64,000 nt of DNA from Aurifilum marmelostoma (lineage: Eukaryota > Ascomycota > Sordariomycetes > Diaporthales > Cryphonectriaceae). The stretch spans positions 1,922,001 through 1,986,000 of the forward strand of contig JAMXSV010000010.1 of NCBI GenBank assembly GCA_027559495.1, given 5' to 3'. The number at the start of each line of letters is the position of its first letter. Within the stretch, counting starts at the first letter, position 1. The notes under the pieces were generated by a model. That model saw nothing but the letters and a program-made list of their open reading frames with translations, was not told the origin of the DNA and did not search any database. Shown in pieces: positions 24,439 to 35,501 of the stretch. A program made the translations under genes and the position numbers.

Positions 24439-25317
24439 GTAGGTCCACGTGAGGGGTCAGATGACAGTTTTCCACAGCAGGCTCTTGATGGAAACTGGAG
24501 GTTTAACGATCTCTGCATCGTCCCTAGACATTATCATTGACATTAGCTGTAAGATTAGATGTAAGATTAAGAGTCACATAGAGCAAACTCAAACATTAAA
24601 ATGCAAGATGTGGGAAGTATCCTTAGCATTAAGACACAAGCTTTTTGGAAGTGTGACATGTAAGAAGGAGTGCTGAAGAACAATTGGGTAAAGCTTGAAG
24701 AGCCTTGGAAAACAAGAGGTATCAGTAACATATTCACAGTTGCTCTGAATGTAGTAGACTGAGAAGAGATGGGAAATCAGCTTTCATGATCATCCAGTCT
24801 GTGTCACTGGTTACAATCAAAGCATTGCGATTCAATAGTTGATAGGTCATTGGACAGAAGATGAGGATGAAGCAGTACAGGACACTCTAGTTACTGTACT
24901 GCTCCAAAATTCAGGTGACTGTTTCCAAGTTTCAAGGATGGCGGCTGTACAGTACAAGGCCTCTGCCAAGCCTGAGCTTGGCACTGCGGGCAGGGCTTAA
25001 TTCAGAACCCTGGTACCCTAAGATCAATGATGAACCTGCTGTAGCCAGGGGCACGACATGGATGTGAGCCATGGCTTGTCCACTGACAGCATCCTGTGGT
25101 GCTGCTGGCCAACCTCGACCCTCAACACCGTGTCCGTTTTGCGCGACCCTGAATTGTCTCAACTGACAACAAACCAAATAGAGTTCCCATCTACGATCCC
25201 ACATTCTTCGTATACATATATATATCACCCTAGACCTACTTGGACTTTACAAGACCCATCTCTGGAAAAGCAGGCGAGACTCTCTCCCCACCGCACCCAC
25301 TCTTTGCCACCGCATCG
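24439..25317. other. Intergenic, AT-richer
   Basis: The stretch 24480-24900 is richer in A and T than its surroundings and carries no gene. A TA-rich element at 25211-25226 is a candidate core promoter for the GH92 gene. Confidence 0.5.
25211..25226 (+). promoter_or_regulatory. Candidate TATA element of the GH92 gene
   Basis: A run of alternating TA (TATACATATATATATC) lies about 150 bases before the start codon of the mannosidase. It is placed by sequence only. Confidence 0.4.
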
Positions 25318-25347
25318 ATGAGGCCCGTGTCTCAATCATCGCGGTGA
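25318..25347 (+). other. Short upstream ORF before the GH92 gene
   Basis: An ATG opens a nine-codon frame (MRPVSQSSR, stop TGA) that ends 21 bases before the GH92 start codon. If the transcript starts near the TA-rich element, this uORF would be read first and could lower translation of the mannosidase. The end of the uORF also looks like a splice donor (GGTGAGA), so this could instead be part of a leader intron. Confidence 0.4.
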
Positions 25348-25368
25348 GAACCCCCCCTCTCCCCCATC

Positions 25369-28300
25369 ATGGCGAGCGGCGCCTTGCCAAAGACGAGGTA
25401 CAGAAAGGACAGCAGAGCCTCGTTCAGACCGAGGCGGTCTGGACAGCAGCCCCTCTGGCGGAGATGGGACCTACGTGGCGCGCCCCGAGGTAGGAGCCGC
25501 CTGGCTCTCTATCTACTCATCTTGGTCGTCGTGGTGCTGCTGGTACCAGTCCCGGGGCTGAGCTCCATCCGAGAGCTCGTCATCGGCTCGCTGTTCTCTC
25601 CGTTCTCCGACCCCAGGTCGACACCGGCGGCAGGCGTGTTGAGATACATTGATCCGTTGATAGGCACGACGAATGGAGGTGAGCAGCATTCGCGCCTGGG
25701 TGGTGCCTGTCATGATACTGACTGGCTCCTTATTGCAGGACATGTCTTTCCCGGTGCGACCATGCCCTATGGTAAGTTGGCCATCGGAATCTGCGAGGTT
25801 CGAGAGACGTGTGAGCTGATATGTCCCAAAGGCATGGCGAAGCCTGTCGCCGATTCGGTTGATAGGAGAGAGAATGCTGCTGGCTTTGTGCAGGATACCA
25901 GTCTCATCAGGGGTTTCTCGCAGCTACATGATTCAGGTATGGTTGCTCTTGATGACGCATTTTGGAATATGAGGTGATTGACTGACTGTATTCTCAGGGA
26001 CGGGAGGGGTACGTCTTGTTCTGGTTCGTGGACAGGTTTGGCAATTGCAGCTGACAAAAGATGCAGAGCCCTTCGATGGGCAATTTCCCCCTCTTTGTCC
26101 ATCCGGGATGCCCCCTTGACGATATTACCATGTGCAGCTACAGCGCCGCAACTCGTTCCGTGATGCGCTGGCCGTATTCGGCGCGGGCAAAGCCGGGCTA
26201 CTTCTCCATCCGACTCAAAAACTCCGTCGAAGCAGAGATGACGGCCTCAGAACACGCGTCTTTGTACCGCTTCTCCTTCCCGGACAAGGATGACTCCGAG
26301 AACGGTCAGGGCGTCGCGGTCGAGTACAGCCCGCTCATACTCATCGATCTCCAGGACCTCGACAACACTCGCCACAGCGGAGGCGTGCGGGTGGACGCAA
26401 AGCACGGGCGCATCACTGGCGATGGCGATTTCCGCCCTTCGTTCGGCACAGGCAACTACGAGGCCTACTTCTGTGCAGACTTCAAGGGCGCCAAGATTCG
26501 CCGGTCTGGTACTTTCATGGGCGACAAGCCCAACGCAGAGCGTCAAGACTTGGAGAAAGACCCAGCGGGTGGGTTTAACGTGCCGACAGGCACGGCCGGC
26601 GGGTGGATCCAGTTCGAGGCGCCGCCCAAGGGCGAGATCCTCGCACGCGTCGGCATGTCATTTATCTCGAGGGAGCAGGCGTGCGCCAACGCAGAGGCGG
26701 AGATACCCAAGTTCAACTTCGAGAAGACGGTGAAGAAGGTTGAGGATGCGTGGGTGGAGAAAATGTCAGTCATCGAGGTTGACGAGGAAGACATCGACCC
26801 AGCGCTGCTGGTCACCTTCTGGTCGGGAATCTACAGGACGATGCTCTCACCTCAGGATTACACCGGGGAAAACCAACTGTGGGATTCAAAGGAGCCATAT
26901 TTTGACTCGTATGTGGTCAATATCCAGTCTTCCTCGTCGTTGATCGTCGGCTGAGTCTCATCATATTAGATTTTACTGTATCTGGGACTCGTTCCGAGCA
27001 CAGCACCCCCTCCTGTCCATCATCGACCCGGTCGCGCAGACAAGGATGGTGCGCACATTGATCGACATCTATCGATTTCTTGGTATGTGGACGATATCAA
27101 TGTAGACCTGTGCACAGGAGCTGACATCAAGGACAGGCAAGCTGCCGGACTGCCGGATGAGCTTCTCCAAGGGCTTCATACAAGGCGGGAGTAACGCGGA
27201 CGTTGTCATTGGCGATGCTTACCTCAAGAGCATCACGGATGGTGTCGACTGGGACACCGCTTACGAAGCTGTAGTCTCTGATGCGGAGGGTAAGGAGGCA
27301 CTCCACATGTTGATAAGATCTAGAAGCTGATGTTGTGGTGCTTGTAGTTGAGCCCAAGAATTGGAATGTCGAGGGCCGAGGCAATCTGGTCAGCTACCAC
27401 GAGCTCGGCTACATCCCATGGGACGACGTGGACCGCAACGGCACAGGACGCAACACGCGCAGCATCTCGCGGACGGTGGAGTACGCCTACGAGGATTTCA
27501 CGATCGCCCTCCTGGCCAAGGGGCTCGGCAAGGAGGCAGACTACCGCAAGTACATGCAGCGCAGCACGAACTGGCGGAATCTCTGGAACCCAGACCAGAG
27601 TGACAGCTACGTCCAGGGGAGCGAAGAGGTCAAGTGGAGCAGCTTCAAGGGCTTCCTGCAGCCGCGCCTGCTCGACGGGAGCTTCACCCAACACGACACC
27701 CGCCTCTGCAGCCCTGTGCACGAGATGCACAAGTGCTATCTAGACACGCGCTGGAGCACATACGAGGGCAGCCCCTGGCTATACTCCTTCTACGTGCCGC
27801 AAGACATGGCCTCCCTGATCCAGATCATGGGCGGGAAGAAGCCCTTTATCGAGCGGCTGCAGTACTTCCACGAGTCGGGCATCATATACATGGGCAACGA
27901 GCAGTCCTTCCTCCCCGTCTTCCAGTTCCACTACGCCGGCCGTCCGGGGTTGAGCTCGTACTGGGCGCACCGCTACATACCGTCCCTGTTCAACACGACC
28001 TATGGCGGGATCCCCGGCAACGACGACTGCGCTATGGGCGCGTTTTCAGGCTTCGCCATGATGGGATTCTTCCCGGTCGCTGGGCAGGATGTCTACTTGC
28101 TCACGCCGCCATTCTTCAGAGAGGTCAAGCTCCGCGCCAGGAACGGCAGATGGGCCGTGATTAGGGTGCGAAATTTCGATCCGACGTACAAGGCCAAGTA
28201 TATCCAGAGCGCCAAGCTGAATGGCAGGCCGTACTCCAAGAGCTGGATCACGCATGACTTCTTCATGAAGGGCGGTGAGCTGGAGTTTGTGGTTGGCGTC

Positions 28301-28372
28301 GGCGAGAGCAGCTGGGGGACAAAAGAGGAGGACTACCCTCCTAGCTGGTCATGGCCGGATGTGAAGGAGTAG
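25369..28372 (+). CDS. GH92 alpha-mannosidase, membrane-anchored, eight exons
   Basis: Exons are 25369-25678, 25739-25771, 25832-25936, 25998-26008, 26067-26908, 26970-27082, 27137-27289 and 27348-28372, all in phase, giving 863 residues. Family 92 enzymes are calcium-dependent exo-alpha-mannosidases, usually alpha-1,2, that invert configuration. A basic N-terminus followed by a hydrophobic segment (about 45-62) predicts a type II signal anchor or an uncleaved signal, so it acts in the secretory pathway or outside. Conserved pieces are IDPLIGTTNGGHVFPGATMPYG, split over exons 1-2, SQLHDSGTGGSPSMGNFPLF over exons 3-5, ENQLWDSKEPYFDS and GGIPGNDDCAMGAF, whose Asp pair corresponds to the catalytic base region of the family. 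Exon 4 is only 11 nt, so automatic annotation may skip it. Substrate linkage is inferred from the family. Confidence 0.94.
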
Positions 28373-28871
28373 TAGAGGGCTGAGCCGAAATTAGAGACGA
28401 GGACTCGGTCGTCTCGGAGGGCTCTGTTCCTGGCAATATGGAAATTGTCAATCTGGACGATCAAAAAGAACCTCACTGGTAGCATATGGGCCTCATCGCT
28501 CGCTAGCGCAAGTACATACAAACAATTGGATACATAGACTAAACTAAAATTGAGCATGCTGCTCCCGGTTCTCTCCTGAGACTATAACTTTCAAGTCAAG
28601 TATGTCAGCTCAAAGGAAGTGGTAATACTGTCTGTTTCTACAACGGAGGGGTGGGCACGTGATGGCGCGATAAACAATTTAAGTAAGCCCCTTCCAAGAC
28701 GCGACGCGTTGGATCTTCCTCGGGGCAATGACCTCATCATTTTCAGCGACTTTTTGTTTGCTCAGTCTTCTTTGTCCTCCAATCGACAACCCAATTTGCT
28801 CGGCCACTGCTCATGAATGTCTTGTTATAAAAGTTTTCAAAAGCATCACCCCAAAAACAAATGAAACAAAA
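28373..28871. other. Intergenic, about 500 bases
   Basis: This is the 3' flank of the GH92 gene and promoter of the DUF2461 gene. I see no further feature. Confidence 0.5.
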
Positions 28872-30333
28872 ATGCCAGCGGTAAAACGGAAAGCCCTTGA
28901 CACCACTCCTCCCTCCGAGCCATCCGGTCGCAGGCGATCGGGCCGTATCAGCTCGTCAGGAAAGAAGAGCCAGTACTTTGAGGGCGACTCGCAGGACGAG
29001 GATGATGATTCTGATGACAATTTTGATGAAGCGAAAGGACAGGCTGTCGACACCACGGTCAAGAGGAGGAGAGGCAGGCCGTCCAAGAAGCAGTCGCCGC
29101 CAGCTGTGAAGAGGGCCGGGCGCAAGAGGGCCAAGGTCGAGTCCGAGGAAGAGGATTGTGATGAATATGCTGAGGAAGACCAAGAGAATGAGGAGGATGA
29201 CGAGGATGACGAGCTGGATGAGGATGCAGAACCGCGTGTGACCATCATACCGTACAAGAAGATGAGGGACACGGGCGGGGTACCGTACGAGGACGATAGG
29301 GTGCACAAGAACACAATGCTGTTCCTCAAGGATCTCAAGGCAAACAACAAGCGCTCGTGGCTCAAATGTTGGTCCCTCTCTCATCTCTGCTCTGCCATCA
29401 CTCTCATGTATGTCCATGGCTAACCTGCAACTCTCTCCTCCACCACAGCCAATGACGATGAATACCGCCGATCCCTCAGAGACTGGAACACCTTTGTCGA
29501 GACGCTCACCCAGCGCATAATCACCGCCGACCCGACCATCCCCGAGCTGCCCACCAAGGACGTCATCTTCCGCATCTACCGCGACATCCGCTTCAGCAAG
29601 GACCCAACCCCCTACAAGCCACACTACAGCGCCGCCTTCTCGCGCACGGGGCGCAAGGGCCCTTATGCCTGCTACTATGTACACTGCGAGCCTGGGTCGT
29701 GCTTCGTCGGCGGCGGCACCTGGATGCCTGATGCGGCGCACCTCGCCAAGCTGAGGACGAGCGTGGACGAGCATCCCCGGCGGTGGAGGCGGGTGCTGGG
29801 CGAGGAGGAGTTCAGGCGGATGTTTCTGGCCGGGACGAGGCAGGGGGATGTCGAGGGGTGTTTGAAGGCTTTTGCGAAGCATAATAAGAGTAACGCCCTG
29901 AAGACTAAGCCGAAGGTGAGTTGGGTTGGGCTCGTTCAGAAGTCCTCTTCTGGAGAGCAAGTCTGCTGCGAGGGGCAAGGCGTCAGATTAAAAATATGTG
30001 TGGTTGCTGACTCGGCTTCTTACAACAGGGTTACGAGGCTGACCATCGGGATATCGAGCTGTTGAAGCTGCGGAACTTTACCATCGGGAAGAAGATCCCT
30101 GATGGTGTCTTTACTGCGCCGGACGCCCAGGATCAGATCATGGCGATAGTGCAAGCCATGGTTGGATATGTGAGTGACCTGCCTCTCGACCTTCTGCTGG
30201 ATTTATCTGCCCCTTTCCAACATTGCTGATCCTCAAACAGATCACCTTTTTAAACGATATCGTGATGCCGGATCTAAACGTGGACAGTGACTCGAGTTCC
30301 GACGAGGAAGACGATGAAGAAGGAGAAGAATGA
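28872..30333 (+). CDS. DUF2461 (TIGR02453-type) protein with acidic, basic-patch N-terminus
   Basis: Exons 28872-29367, 29449-29915, 30029-30169 and 30241-30333 give 398 residues. The first 120 residues alternate basic patches (KRRRGRPSKK, an AT-hook-like and nuclear-localisation-like motif) with long acidic stretches. From about 140 the DUF2461 domain begins: FLKDLKANNKRSWLK, SNDDEYRRSLRDWNTFVE, RIYRDIRFSKDPTPYKPHY and the Gly-rich CFVGGGTWMPDA. The family is widespread in bacteria and fungi and its biochemical role is unknown. The N-terminal extension suggests a nuclear, perhaps chromatin-associated form (inference). The C-terminus is acidic and Ser-rich. The frame is open upstream to 28728, but the ATG at 28872 follows an A-rich context and begins the charged region directly. 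Confidence 0.9.
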
Positions 30334-30988
30334 GCATGGTCACCACGAGGGTGAGGAAGTCTTCTTGCATTAGAATTGTGGTTGTTTTCAAGTGAATACC
30401 TTAGTTAGCCTCAGAAGCGATTAGTAAATCAACCTCGTAACAAAAGTCTGTGTCTGCAGATGAAATTGAAACGTGAAATGGCAAGCGGCCGGCTGTTTCA
30501 AAGTTGTGGCTGATTCATGTGATACTTAGACTGTGACTTGATGGTTCTATAACAAGTCTTGTTTCTAGAGAGACCATCTCGGATCAGTTAGCAATTAGCA
30601 TACTATATAAGCACAAGTCGACTTCTGATCTCTTGTTCTTTCTTATTCCCTACCCACCGTCTGACCCATAATCTCGCATTGTCTGGATACGGTAGCCAGA
30701 ACAGTTGTCTATCATATCCTATATGACCTCAAGAGTGACTGAGTACTATTATGCACGGCAAAAGGCTCACAAATAATGATCATATAACATGCAACTAGCA
30801 GACTAGAACCTTTCATAGTTGCCGGCAAATATATAATATTTGCTATCTGGCACGAGTTGTCCTCACAATATACACACCGACAAAAGACAATATATACAAC
30901 AGAAACACTCAATCCTCAAAGACAGTGCTTGTCAGCCCTTCAGCATGAACTCGGACTTGCCAACTCCACCCATCATGTGTTTGTCCCA
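30334..30988. other. Intergenic between convergent genes
   Basis: These 655 AT-richer bases separate two genes whose 3' ends face each other. I see no gene and no clear terminator element beyond the AT richness. Confidence 0.5.
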
Positions 30989-32163
30989 TCACAGGGTTCC
31001 ATATCCTCCATTGGACAAGCCCGTGTCAGACTGGTCCCCGTAGATCTCGCCCTCGGTGCCGTACGACTCCACCTGCGACACGGCCAGGGCGTCGACCTCG
31101 TCACGCGGGCTGGCGCCGGCGCTGGCCAGGACGTTGGTGACGGCCTCGGCGGCGGTCCACTTGACGATGGAGGTGGAGGTCGACTCCCAGGGGGCGTCGA
31201 GCACGGTGGCGTCGCCGATCTGGTTCTCCTGGGCGCCGTTCAGGACGCCGTCGTTGCTCGCGTCGCCGTAGTTGCCGATGGCGTAGGCGTACTGGTTGCT
31301 CTGGATCTGGTCTGGAGTTGTTTGCGGTCAGATCACGTCTTGAGGAGAGGACGCGCGCGTGACAACCGCACAGCAACAGCAAGAGAGTATGACTCACAGT
31401 ATCGGTCGCTGGCAGAGGTCGTGCTGGGGCCCGTGATGAAGTAGTTGTACATGATGTCGTGGTAGAAGGACCCGCTGGTGTCGGCAGTGGTGTAGGCGGC
31501 CTGGTAGTTGTACACGACGTTGTTGATGTACTGCGTGTTGGACTTTGCCAGGGGCTGGCGGTTGTGGATGTCGACCCAGAGGTTGCCGAAGAAGGTGGCG
31601 GGCCCGGTCTCGACGTGGGCGCCAAACTGCTGGCCGATGGGGAAGGCGATGATGCTGTTGGAGACGGTGATGTTGACGGCGCCGACGGCGTCGATCGAGT
31701 CCCACTGGCCAAAGGCGACGGAGCAGTGGTCGAGGATGACGTTGGAGGCGTCGCCCATGTTGAAGGCGCTCTTGCCGTCGTCGGGGTCATCGCTGCCCTG
31801 GCGGAACCGCATGTTGACGATGATGATGTTGTCGGCGTCGCTGGCGGACACCTCGCCGGCCATGATGCCGATGCCGGGGCTCGGCGCCGTCGACCCGTTG
31901 ATGGTCAGGTCGTCGGACAGCGACACGGCCGACTCGAGCACGATGTACCCGCTCACGTCGAAGTTGATGATCCGCCCGGACTCGCTGACGGCGTCGCGGA
32001 AGCTGCCCGTCCCGGAGTCGGCGAGGGTCGTGACCGTGTACACCTCGCCGCCCGTCCCGCCTGTTGCCGAGGCGCCAAAGCCTACGGCGCCGGGGAAGGC
32101 GAGGGCGGCTGCTGAGGGGACCAGGGCCAGGAGGGCTGAGGTGAGGGTAGCTGTGGCCAACAT
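30989..32163 (-). CDS. Secreted polysaccharide lyase family 1 (pectate-lyase-like) protein
   Basis: Exons 32163-31398 and 31311-30989 give 362 residues. Residues 1-21 form a clear signal peptide (hydrophobic, Ala-rich, ending before FPGAVGFGA). The mature protein follows the PL1 right-handed beta-helix pattern: GFGASATGG, VTTLADSGTGSFRDAV, RIINFDVSGYI, NIIIVNMRFRQGSDDPDDGK and ILDHCSVAFGQWDSIDA. The DPDDGK and DHCS segments correspond to the calcium-site region of the family. Enzymes of this type cleave de-esterified pectin by beta-elimination outside the cell, but related fungal members are poorly characterised and other uronic-acid polymers are possible. The C-terminus GLSNGGYGTL is typical of the fungal subgroup. 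The intron uses donor GTGAGT and acceptor CCAG. Confidence 0.92.
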
Positions 32164-33129
32164 CTTGGAGGTTTTGAATGCTGTGTGTGCTTAGTTGCTG
32201 TGATGGGATTGTTGATGATTGTTTATTGTCGTCAGTCCCAGCCTGGGATAATAATGATAGTCAAAAACCCTAATCACGATCAAGCAAGAGACCGTCTGTC
32301 TGTCTGCCTTGGAGACGGGTATTACTCTTAATTCTATGCCTGCTGTGTTCACATCCCATAGTTATCCTCCAAGAGCCTCATTAATTATTCCAGTCCATGT
32401 GGATGGAACACACACCCTTCATCTCCATCCCGACGATTGTCCACAGCGGCAGTTGCCCAAAATGGCACTCATGTTGTCGTCCTTGTCTCCGTTGTTTCAA
32501 AACGGATCCCGGGCTGCAAGGAACTCTCCTCCTCCTCCAAAAAAAAAAAAAGAAAGCCTCGCAGCCTCTTTTTGGGTCCCCTTGTTTTTCCTCCAATCTA
32601 GCCACTGGAGACGCACACGGCCCGGCAGTTAGAGCACACCTGTTTCGGGTAACGTAAGATTCCCCTCCGCACAAAGGACAATCATGGAGGGGTGTCTCTC
32701 ATGTTGACGGGGTCGCATTTTCTCAAGGTTTGTCGTGTCATGTGTGGGGGGGGGGGGGGGAGGGGAGGGGGAAGAGGAGGAGAGGTTGATGGGGTTGGAC
32801 CCAACCCACCCTTGAAACTCTGTCATTTGTGAGAAGATCGAAGACGGGGCCGTATTAATCCTCGAAACCTTCCCATCTTCTGCACCATGCACAAAAACCT
32901 TATTGGAACACCAGCCAGCTGGTCCAGAATATTATGTAAGTTTGCAGGGCTGGCAGAACAAAAAGTGTGGAAACAAACCACTGGTTTCTGTTCCAAAAAG
33001 AGTAATAATTGACCTGCATGTCAAATTATTCCTTCCATTAGCATGATTGATATATGAGGTCGTTCTCTCTCCTCTTCTCGCCTCCCCCCCCCCCCAACCC
33101 CGCTCTCTTCCTCTTCCCTCTTCCTCTCA
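32164..33129. other. Intergenic, nearly 1 kb, with poly-G tract
   Basis: This contains the promoter of the minus-strand lyase gene, an A12-type run near 32540, G15 at 32746-32760 and a C10-type run near 33086. I see no gene. Confidence 0.55.
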
Positions 33130-34389
33130 TCACCTCAACTCCCTCGGAGGCACCATCTCCCTCCTACCCGCAGGCGCCTCCAGCTCCTCTCCGGCCTGGC
33201 TCCCATAAAGCTCATACACCTCCCGCCCGGAACCCATCTCCCCAAGAGCATACGAGTCCCCCCCCGCCGCCAGCCTCCCTCGCAGAGTCCTTGGCGTAAT
33301 ACGTGTACCCAGGTGGTTCCGGCGCCCCATACTTCAGCCCAGCAGCAGCAGCAGGCGGCGGCGGCTGGCTCCGCGGTGAGGCGCTCTCGAAGCCCACCCG
33401 CCTGCGGACCTCTTCCAGCTGCCTGCGCTTCTTGCGCCTGCGCATGATCACAAAGGACACGAGCGGGACCGCGACGGCCAGGACCCCGACCGAGACGCCG
33501 ATGGCCACGCCCGCGCCCACGGAGAGGCCGCCTGAGTCGTTGTCCGGGGTCGGTGTTGTGGTTTGTGTCGATTTTGCTGCGTCTGCTGCGTCGGTGGCTG
33601 AGGACTGGGCCGAGGTGTCGTCCTTGTTCGCTGATGCTGAGGTTGTGGTTGCTGCTGCTGCTGATGATGATGCCGAGGTTGATGTCGTGCTTGAGGAGGC
33701 TGATGAGGAGGAGGAGGAGGATGGTAATGCGAGAGTGGCCTGTAGCACCCAAAAGACAAAGAGATGAGCATGTGACGGGGTCCTTGATTACATACAAGAG
33801 AAATAGAGACGGATGGGGCTTGGACAAGGACTTACCGGACCGCCACTCCGCGTCGTGTGGATGTAATTCCAAGCCGGTGAGTTCGTCCCGTTGGCCACCT
33901 GCGCATAGCCCGACACATTGCGCAGGTCAAACCAGCAGCTCAGGTCCTCGTCCTCCGAGTACGAGCTGCCATCGGACAGCTGCAGCGTGATGCCCACGGT
34001 GGCGTCACCCCCCGGGACGACTTGCTGTTGTTCCACTACGGAGGAATGACTCAGATATGTGTAACGTGGAGGAGGAGAACGAGCGCCCGCCCGCCCTGCA
34101 GAGAGAGAGGGCGGTTGTTCTCGGGTCAGATCTTATCATCGACAAGAGAATCTACTTACCATCACCGACGCCCTGGTTGCAGTTCACCACGAGATACGAG
34201 TCGGCAGACGACGCGCACTCGTACGTGACTTCGATCTGGTCTCTGTAGAAGAAGGTCTCGGTGTCGTCGTCCGGGAATATCCATGTTGCGTAGGGCGTTG
34301 ACTCTGCTGCTGTCCCCCCTCGGGGTGAGGGACACCAAGGCTGCTGCTGCTAGTACGATGGCCCCCCACCGTGAAGAGCAGGACGGCAT
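33130..34389 (-). CDS. Mid2-like single-pass membrane protein, frame broken twice at G runs
   Basis: The exons appear to be 34389-34160, 34035-33836 and 33739-33130. A signal peptide (residues about 1-22) leads to an extracellular part with two Cys-containing blocks (TYECASSADSYLVVNC and DLSCWFDLRN), a Ser/Thr stalk, one transmembrane segment (VGAGVAIGVSVGVLAVAVPLV) followed by RRRKKRR, and a Pro-rich tail. This layout matches fungal wall-sensor-like proteins of unknown ligand. Two frame changes are needed. At 34314-34319 (C6 on the plus strand) the signal peptide and the ectodomain lie in different frames. At 33258-33265 (C8) the reading frame leaves a tail that otherwise ends in VYELYGSQAGEELEAP, a common ending in this class. 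Removing one base from each run gives about 345 residues; as written the frame ends at 33212 or earlier. Confidence 0.75.
33258..33265. other. C8 run at frameshift site, Mid2-like gene
   Basis: Read on the minus strand, this G8 run separates the frame that codes for the transmembrane region from the frame that codes for the cytoplasmic tail. Confidence 0.7.
34314..34319. other. C6 run at frameshift site, Mid2-like gene
   Basis: Read on the minus strand, this G6 run separates the signal-peptide frame from the ectodomain frame. A TAG just upstream of the ectodomain in its own frame excludes a simple alternative start. Confidence 0.7.
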
Positions 34390-34441
34390 CTTTGCCTGTC
34401 GGCCAGGATGGATGGGATCTGTGGAACTGCTAGGCTAGTGG

Positions 34442-34476
<35 letters not shown>

Positions 34477-35501
34477 CCATACGCTGGACCGCACAAAGAA
34501 AGGAGGGGAGGAGAAATAAGACGAAATTAAGGTTGAAAAATAGTAATGAAGATTGAAGGGAAGAAAAGGCAAAAACGCTACAAATCAAAAGAGCAGTACA
34601 TTGGTAAGAGGAAGGGGGGGAGGCAACTAGAAAGAAAGAAAAAAGGATCAATGTCGTTGAATCCTTAGATGGAGTAAACAACAGATCCGGACAGTGACCC
34701 CCCCCCCCCTCGTCTCTCTGTCGCTCACTATTTTGTGTGTCTCTAATTACCTCTAGTTCCCTTACCCTCCTCTCTCACTCGGACTCTTGCGGCTTGGCTC
34801 TCGGTTCTAGACGCCCGTGCCACTGCCACTCCTTGCGACAGGAACCGGTCGAACAGCGGCCGCGGACAAGAGCGAAGCAGCGTCGCAACGGCTGAATAGC
34901 GATTCTCGGCCCCCCAAAACAGGATGCTGCACGGCTAGGCAGGACCCGTCTGACAGGATCCCATCGCCTGTCGATAAGTCTGTTTTAACGTTAAAGGTGA
35001 GCCTATCAGAGGCGGGAGACGGGGGGGCCTGTGGTGGATAGAAGAGAAAACCCACCCTCCCCTGGACAGCGCATGATGAGGTCTGCTGTATTTAATGCAG
35101 AGCTGAAAGGCCAGCACCCGCCTGAAGGAGGCTGAAGGATTTGGTATCATCCGGGGTCCTCGGCGTCCCGGAGATTATGCCTCGGCGTGTGCAGCCTTTT
35201 TGGGCTTGTCGTCAAGAATTATATAATGTTAGGGGGGGGCCGTGGGAGGTGGTGAAACAAATAAGAAAGGTCTCTTTCTTCTTTTATGTTCGTGAGAGGT
35301 CATCTAAATGTGTTCTAAGCCGGTCATGCGTGGTGAACCTCAGCAGTCCTCCTACTTACAGAACGCCAGAAATCCCCACCCTTCCCAACCCCCCCCCCCC
35401 GGTAAAGAAGAAAAAGCGGAGAAAAAGAGAGAGAAAGAAAAAAAGAGAAAGAGAGAGAAGAAAAAAAAAAAAACCACCCTTGCGCTTTTCGATCCTTCTC
35501 T
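34390..35501. other. Intergenic, 1.1 kb, repeat-rich
   Basis: This contains an AC dinucleotide repeat at 34445-34474, C-runs near 34700 and 35390-35400, and a purine-rich A/G stretch at 35402-35475 close to the 3' end of the phosphate carrier gene. I see no gene. Confidence 0.6.
34445..34474. repeat. (AC)15 microsatellite
   Basis: This is a perfect dinucleotide repeat, about 55 bases upstream of the Mid2-like gene start on its minus-strand promoter side. Confidence 0.95.

Noticed and set aside
31459..32194. Two plus-strand frames over 200 codons opposite the lyase gene
   Set aside because: They lie antisense to the well-supported PL1 exon and consist of low-complexity Val/Gly/Asp or Met-rich sequence.
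34305..34340. A 26-nt intron instead of a frameshift in the Mid2-like gene
   Set aside because: A GT...AG pair exists, but 26 nt is too short for a fungal intron; a one-base excess in the C6 run explains the frame change better.
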